Assembly (NCBI GenBank): GCA_015055615.1
Contig: SVHT01000004.1
Location: 127,308 to 191,307, forward strand
From: Clostridiales bacterium
GTDB taxonomy: Bacteria > Bacillota > Clostridia > Christensenellales > Borkfalkiaceae
Direction: 5' to 3'
DNA: 64,000 nucleotides
The notes beneath the pieces were generated by a model. The model made no database searches and was not told where the DNA came from. It was given only the letters and a program-made list of their open reading frames with translations. Below are positions 60,357-64,000 of this stretch, piece after piece. Positions within the stretch are counted from its first letter, which is position 1; each line of letters opens with the position of its first letter. The translations under genes were made by a program, and so were the position numbers.

Positions 60357-60434
60357 AATTTCCTCATCAAAGATTCTTCTTTAATTATTATATGCACGCG
60401 TATACCCTGCCGAGATTGGTCTATGAACACTCGG

Positions 60435-60548
60435 GCAAGATAATCTTGCAGCTAGCTTTACTATCTTTCCGTCCGTGTGTGTATACGCCCCACGTTCGTT
60501 TGGAGGCATAGTCGACCGCATTTTACGAACACTCGGTCGAGTTAAAAC
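60435..60548 (+). repeat. Intergenic repeat, module A (first of a tandem pair)
   Basis: Runs from GCAAGATAATCTTGC at 60435 to GGTCGAGTTAAAAC at 60548, with a likely hairpin TCGACCG...CGGTCGA at its end. Only about 13 bases of module B follow before the next module A begins. Confidence 0.85.
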
Positions 60549-60561
60549 TGCGGAGCTGCGA

Positions 60562-60775
60562 GCAAGATAATCTTGCAGCTAGTTTTACTATCTTTCCGTC
60601 CGTGTGTGTATACGTCCCACGTTCGTTTGGGGGCATAATCGACCGTATTTTACGAATACTCGGTCGAGTTTAAACGACGGAGCTGCGAGCGATACGCGAA
60701 GCCGCGAAGGAGCGTACCGAGTAGTACGTGACTGAGCGGCGACAAAGTAGCGCGACGCAGATACGCCGTTTTAAA
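60562..60775 (+). repeat. Intergenic repeat, modules A and B (second of a tandem pair)
   Basis: A full A (60562 to about 60675) and B (to about 60775). Module A starts after the bases GCTGCGAG that open module B, which shows module A has inserted inside a module B start. The hairpin at 60701-60740 (GCCGC/GCGGC, CGTAC/GTACG) is the same as copy 1. The gap 60357-60824 otherwise holds only the rpmE terminator. Confidence 0.88.
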
Positions 60776-60783
60776 ATGAAGAA

Positions 60784-60811
60784 GGCTTTAAGGCGAATAT
60801 GCCTTAAAGCC
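60784..60811 (-). terminator. rpmE terminator
   Basis: GGCTTTAAGGC and GCCTTAAAGCC form an 11-bp stem with a GAATAT loop; TTCTTCATTTT follows on the minus strand. Confidence 0.75.
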
Positions 60812-60824
60812 CAATCGTTACCAA

Positions 60825-61028
60825 TTAAAGACCATATCTCTTTTTGAACTTATCGACACGTCCACCGGTATCAACCAACTTCTGCTTGCCCGTGAAGAAA
60901 GGATGACAGTTGCTGCAAATATCTACTTTCAAAACGTCGCAATCTTTCGTCGTACCGGTTTTGAAGGTAGCTCCACAAGCGCAAGTAACGGTTACTTCGT
61001 GATATTTAGGATGGATATCAGCTTTCAT
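60825..61028 (-). CDS. rpmE: Ribosomal protein L31, zinc-binding form
   Basis: A 67-residue 50S protein. It starts [19 protein letters not shown] behind GAGGTGA and has the zinc Cys (CAC ... [10 protein letters not shown]). The end [13 protein letters not shown] is the family signature. Transcribed toward the YqhQ-PrmC gene, with a terminator and repeats between. Confidence 0.97.
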   Translation of the reverse strand: MKADIHPKYHEVTVTCACGATFKTGTTKDCDVLKVDICSNCHPFFTGKQKLVDTGGRVDKFKKRYGL

Positions 61029-61067
61029 TATATTCACCTCGCTGTTTCTTTTTTCGTATGCTAACCA

Positions 61068-61096
61068 ATTATAACGCTTTTTTTTACCCTCGTCAA
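61068..61096 (-). promoter_or_regulatory. rpmE promoter
   Basis: -35 TTGACG (61091-61096), 17-bp spacer, -10 TATAAT (61068-61073). Confidence 0.8.
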
Positions 61097-61126
61097 CTGT
61101 TTTTGACGGGAAATTACAAAAAATAG

Positions 61127-61155
61127 TTGCAAATTGAATAAAAATAGTTTATACT
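61127..61155 (+). promoter_or_regulatory. Promoter of the MDR dehydrogenase-yfcE pair
   Basis: -35 TTGCAA (61127-61132), 17-bp spacer, -10 TATACT (61150-61155), about 70 bases before the gene start. Confidence 0.65.
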
Positions 61156-61226
61156 TAATTTACTCGCGCAGGCTACGAAAGTTTTTTGTGGCTAAAATCG
61201 AAGCGCGGGACAAGAAAGGAAACCGT

Positions 61227-62225
61227 ATGAAAGTTTGGCAATTGGCCTATCCGCGCAACCTGCAACACGTCGTTGCGCCCGACCTCAAACTCACCGACGA
61301 TAAAGTAAAGGTAAAAATTACCAAGGCGCTCATCACCGAAACGGACGTCGCTATTTATTCGGGTGCTATCAAGGTAAAAGCTCCTTTTATCCCCGGCAGA
61401 TTTGCTATCGGGCAAGTCACCGAAGAGGGAAATAGCGGTTTTTTTAAGCGCGGTCAGCGCGTTTACCTTGCAGGGGTTACCGAGGACGAAGTTGCGCCCG
61501 ACGGACTGCGTATCGCCGGCGAAACCGACGACGGTTTCTACCGTGATTTCGTACTTACTAACCCGGACGACGCCTATCTTTTGCCCCCCTCCGTCACCGA
61601 CGAAGCGGCGTTTTTAATCGACGCAATCGCTTTGGCGGAACACGTTGTGGACGAAATGAACGTCGAGGTCGGACAACACGTTTTGGTGCTTGGCGGTGGC
61701 GTATACGCAAACGTTTTGTGTCAGATTTTAATCTATCACCGCGCGGTACCCATTTTGGCGGACAATAACGCCGAACGCCTTGCGCGCGCAAAGCGTAGCG
61801 GTATCTATTACACCTTCCCTATCGACGATAATCTGCGCCACAACGTACTGAGCGTCACGGGCGGGAAATTGGCGGACGGCGCGGTATATATCGCGTTCAA
61901 CAACCGTTGCGAACCGTCGGTTCTCTTCCCTTTGGTCAAGCGCGAATCGCACGTTGCGTTCTGTTCCTTGACGGGCAAAAATCTGCACGTCAATTTGGAA
62001 TACGCCATGAAAAACAACGTGACGATTAAGGGCATTACCGAAAGCCGTTCTTTCGTTTCCACCGCTATCAATTTGCTTGCGAATAAGGCGGTCAATTTCT
62101 CGGAATTTCCCTTCCGCTCCGCGCGCGAAGAAGAATTGCCGCAACTTTTGGAAAAACACGCAGAGCTACTCGACCAAGGCGCGCCTATGCCCGAACAGTT
62201 CGACGTCGTTAAGTTTATTTTCTAA
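61227..62225 (+). CDS. MDR-family dehydrogenase lacking the catalytic zinc ligands
   Basis: A 332-residue protein of the medium-chain dehydrogenase/reductase superfamily: GroES-like start (about 1-130), nucleotide-binding half with VLVLGGGVYANVL (about 150-162). The catalytic Cys and His of zinc alcohol dehydrogenases are missing (ALITETDVAIYSG and FIPGRFAIGQV stand where GxCGSD and GHExxG usually lie), as are the four structural Cys. Start MKVWQLAYP is preceded by AAAGGA. yfcE follows 10 bases later. Activity and substrate are unknown. Confidence 0.85.
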   Translation: MKVWQLAYPRNLQHVVAPDLKLTDDKVKVKITKALITETDVAIYSGAIKVKAPFIPGRFAIGQVTEEGNSGFFKRGQRVYLAGVTEDEVAPDGLRIAGETDDGFYRDFVLTNPDDAYLLPPSVTDEAAFLIDAIALAEHVVDEMNVEVGQHVLVLGGGVYANVLCQILIYHRAVPILADNNAERLARAKRSGIYYTFPIDDNLRHNVLSVTGGKLADGAVYIAFNNRCEPSVLFPLVKRESHVAFCSLTGKNLHVNLEYAMKNNVTIKGITESRSFVSTAINLLANKAVNFSEFPFRSAREEELPQLLEKHAELLDQGAPMPEQFDVVKFIF

Positions 62226-62235
62226 CGGAGTTTTT

Positions 62236-62784
62236 ATGAAATATATCATTGCCTCGGATATTCACGGTTCGGCGGCGTGGTGCCAAGAACTGCTCACCGC
62301 CTTTGAAAACGAGGGCGCGGATAAGCTTATTTTGCTCGGCGATATCCTCTATCACGGTCCGCGCAACGATTTCCCCGACGAATATTCCCCTAAAAAAGTT
62401 TTCGCCATGCTCAACGCAATCAAGGACAAAATCGTTTGCGTGCGCGGTAACTGCGACAGCGAAGTTGACCAAATGGTATTGGAATTCCCGATGATGGCAG
62501 ATTACGCCCTTCTTCCCTATGGCGACAAAACGCTGTTTTTAACCCACGGACATCTGTTCGACGAACAAAACCCGCCCCTTTTGAAAAAGGGCGACGTCTT
62601 GTTCAACGGGCATTTCCACACCCCCCGCCATACACCCTTGGAAAACGGAGCCGTCTACGCCAACTGCGGTTCGGTCGCTCTGCCCAAGGACGGCACACCG
62701 CACTCGTATATCCTATTGGATAACGGTACGCTGTATTGGAAAGACTTGGAAACAGGCGGTTTCTTCGACTATCTCGCCCTGTAA
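62236..62784 (+). CDS. YfcE-type metallophosphoesterase
   Basis: A 182-residue calcineurin-like phosphodiesterase. Metal-binding motifs are present in order: SDIHG, LGDILYHG, GNCDSEVD, THGH and NGHFHTP, near the start, middle and end. YfcE acts on artificial phosphodiesters; the natural substrate is not known. GGAG precedes the ATG. It is cotranscribed with the MDR dehydrogenase and ends at a strong terminator. Confidence 0.92.
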   Translation: MKYIIASDIHGSAAWCQELLTAFENEGADKLILLGDILYHGPRNDFPDEYSPKKVFAMLNAIKDKIVCVRGNCDSEVDQMVLEFPMMADYALLPYGDKTLFLTHGHLFDEQNPPLLKKGDVLFNGHFHTPRHTPLENGAVYANCGSVALPKDGTPHSYILLDNGTLYWKDLETGGFFDYLAL

Positions 62785-62803
62785 AGCAAAACTCTAAAAA
62801 CAC

Positions 62804-62828
62804 ACCGCCCTAAACGGGGCGGTTTTTT
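62804..62828 (+). terminator. Terminator after yfcE
   Basis: ACCGCCC-TAAAC-GGGGCGGT followed by a run of T. Confidence 0.88.
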
Positions 62829-62880
62829 CTTCCTCGGCGGTTTTTCTGCAATTTATTTATCGGTTTTGCCGTTGATTTGC

Positions 62881-62909
62881 TTGACTGTCATCGAAAATTG
62901 TGATAACAT
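62881..62909 (+). promoter_or_regulatory. Promoter of the trpB-like gene
   Basis: -35 TTGACT (62881-62886), 17-bp spacer, -10 TAACAT (62904-62909). The -10 is not ideal. Confidence 0.5.
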
Positions 62910-62943
62910 ATTCCGTAACCAAGTTTAAAAGGAGTGAGAGAAT

Positions 62944-64000
62944 ATGAAAAAAGAAATCCCTTATAAAATCTATTTAAGCGAAAACGAGCTCCCGTATACT
63001 TGGTGCAACTTGCGCGCGTTTATGCAAAACAAGCCCGCCCCCTTGCTCAGCCCCAAAACCATGCAACCTATCACGGTGGAAGAGCTGTCCGAGGTGTTCT
63101 GCGAAGAGCTTGCTAAGCAAGAGCTGGACGATACCACCCCCTATATCGATATCCCCACGGAAGTGCGTGATTTCTACAAAATGTACCGTCCCGCCCCCCT
63201 CATCCGCGCGTATTGCTTGGAAAAAAAGCTGGGTACGCCCGCGCATATTTATTATAAATTTGAAGGCAACAACACCAGCGGTTCGCATAAATTGAACTCG
63301 GCAATCGCGCAGGCGTATTACGCCAAACAGCAAGGCTTGAAGGGCGTTACCACCGAAACGGGCGCAGGGCAATGGGGCACGGCGCTTAGCATGGCGTGTT
63401 CGTATTTCGGGCTCGATTGCAACGTGTTCATGGTAAAATGCTCGTACGAACAAAAACCGTTTAGACGGGAAGTGATGCGCACCTACGGCGCAAACGTTAC
63501 CCCCTCCCCCTCTATGACGACGGAGGTCGGCAAAAAAATCAACGCGGAATTCCCCGGCACGAACGGCTCGCTCGGTTGCGCCATTTCCGAGGCTGTGGAG
63601 GCGGCGTCCACCCGCGAGGGGTATCGCTACGTTTTGGGGAGCGTTTTGAACCAAGTCCTTTTGCATCAATCGGTGATTGGTATGGAAACGAAAACGGCGC
63701 TGGATAAATACGGCGTAAAGGCGGATATCATCATCGGTTGCGCAGGTGGCGGTAGCAATTTGGGCGGTTTGATTGCCCCCTTTATGGCGGAAAAATTGCA
63801 GGGCAAAGCCGATTATCGCTTTATCGCGGTAGAGCCATCGTCCTGTCCTACCCTCACGCGCGGTAAATACGCGTACGATTATTGCGACACGGGCAAAATT
63901 TGTCCGCTTTCCAAAATGTATACCCTCGGCTCGGGCTTTATCCCGGCGGCGAGCCACGCAGGCGGTCTTCGTTACCACGGCATGACCTCTACGCTGTCCG
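62944..64000 (+). CDS. Tryptophan synthase beta chain, TrpB2 type (partial)
   Basis: PLP enzyme of the TrpB2 class, which joins indole and serine. The chain starts MKKEIPYKIYLSENELP behind AAGGAG and is open to the window end (352 residues seen). The PLP Lys is in GSHKLNSA, the Glu in TETGAGQWG, and the phosphate loop is CAGGGSNLGG. The amino-terminal extension and PAPLIRA motif fit TrpB2 more than TrpB1. No trpA or other trp gene is in the window, so it may serve indole salvage. Confidence 0.93.
   Translation, partial: MKKEIPYKIYLSENELPYTWCNLRAFMQNKPAPLLSPKTMQPITVEELSEVFCEELAKQELDDTTPYIDIPTEVRDFYKMYRPAPLIRAYCLEKKLGTPAHIYYKFEGNNTSGSHKLNSAIAQAYYAKQQGLKGVTTETGAGQWGTALSMACSYFGLDCNVFMVKCSYEQKPFRREVMRTYGANVTPSPSMTTEVGKKINAEFPGTNGSLGCAISEAVEAASTREGYRYVLGSVLNQVLLHQSVIGMETKTALDKYGVKADIIIGCAGGGSNLGGLIAPFMAEKLQGKADYRFIAVEPSSCPTLTRGKYAYDYCDTGKICPLSKMYTLGSGFIPAASHAGGLRYHGMTSTLS

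Overview
The window looks like a chromosomal segment of an anaerobic, Gram-positive-type bacterium of the Bacillota, most likely an uncultured member of the Clostridia. This rests on gene content and order: yicC-gmk-rpoZ-priA-def-fmt-rsmB-rlmN-rpe beside rpmB-asp23-fakA-recG, zinc-type L28 and L31 proteins, several lipobox lipoproteins, a superoxide reductase with a flavorubredoxin-like protein in place of catalase, and strong Shine-Dalgarno sites with canonical TTGACA-17-TATAAT promoters. Base composition is mid-range. I saw no tRNA, rRNA, CRISPR array, phage or transposase gene. Almost all genes lie on the minus strand.

Layout. 0.2-5.3 kb: arginine synthesis (argG, argH, argC, argJ) behind a promoter with a possible ArgR site. 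5.4-9.4 kb: a methionine module (metF, a free-standing MetH reactivation domain, and a MetH lacking that domain). 9.6-12.8 kb: trmO, a DegV protein, and minD with a MinE-like partner under a promoter carrying two perfect DnaA boxes. 12.9-18.5 kb: hisIE with a degenerate HisI half, recG, fakA, asp23, rpmB. 18.6-27.2 kb: the translation and replication housekeeping run rpe to yicC. 27.3-31.9 kb: an XRE-regulated membrane protein and a large repeat-built lipoprotein. 32-36.4 kb: ligA and pcrA. 36.5-37.4 kb: a SLOG-fold protein with a divergent XRE regulator. 37.5-42.7 kb: rpsU, flavorubredoxin-like and superoxide reductase genes, a BFD ferredoxin, a nitroreductase, luxS, and a pseudouridine synthase. 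42.9-47 kb: an HD-domain dNTPase, a membrane acyltransferase and a Gfo/Idh oxidoreductase. 47-53 kb: rlmD, a DnaJ-like/DUF5685 cluster, thrC, and a P-loop protein. 53.4-57.3 kb: an LRR lipoprotein, an aminotransferase, and a LysR regulator with a divergent small membrane protein. 57.4-61 kb: prfA, a YqhQ-PrmC fusion, rpmE. 61.2-64 kb: an MDR dehydrogenase, yfcE, and a trpB-type gene cut by the window edge.

The least ordinary feature is a family of intergenic repeats (about 115-nt module A and about 100-nt module B) at 1-223, 3861-3951, 22538-22767 and 60435-60775, with a short fragment at 39014-39031. Module B copies share a hairpin whose 5-bp outer stem changes on both sides (GCCGC/GCGGC, GTTGC/GCAAC, GCGGT/ACCGC), which is covariation. 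Several copies abut minus-strand genes so closely that the last bases of the element are the stop codon. Two further points stand out. Two unrelated XRE-regulator loci share one design: a palindrome inside the 17-bp promoter spacer and a second one 29 bp away. Several genes (trmO, pcrA, the second XRE gene) appear to be transcribed without a leader.
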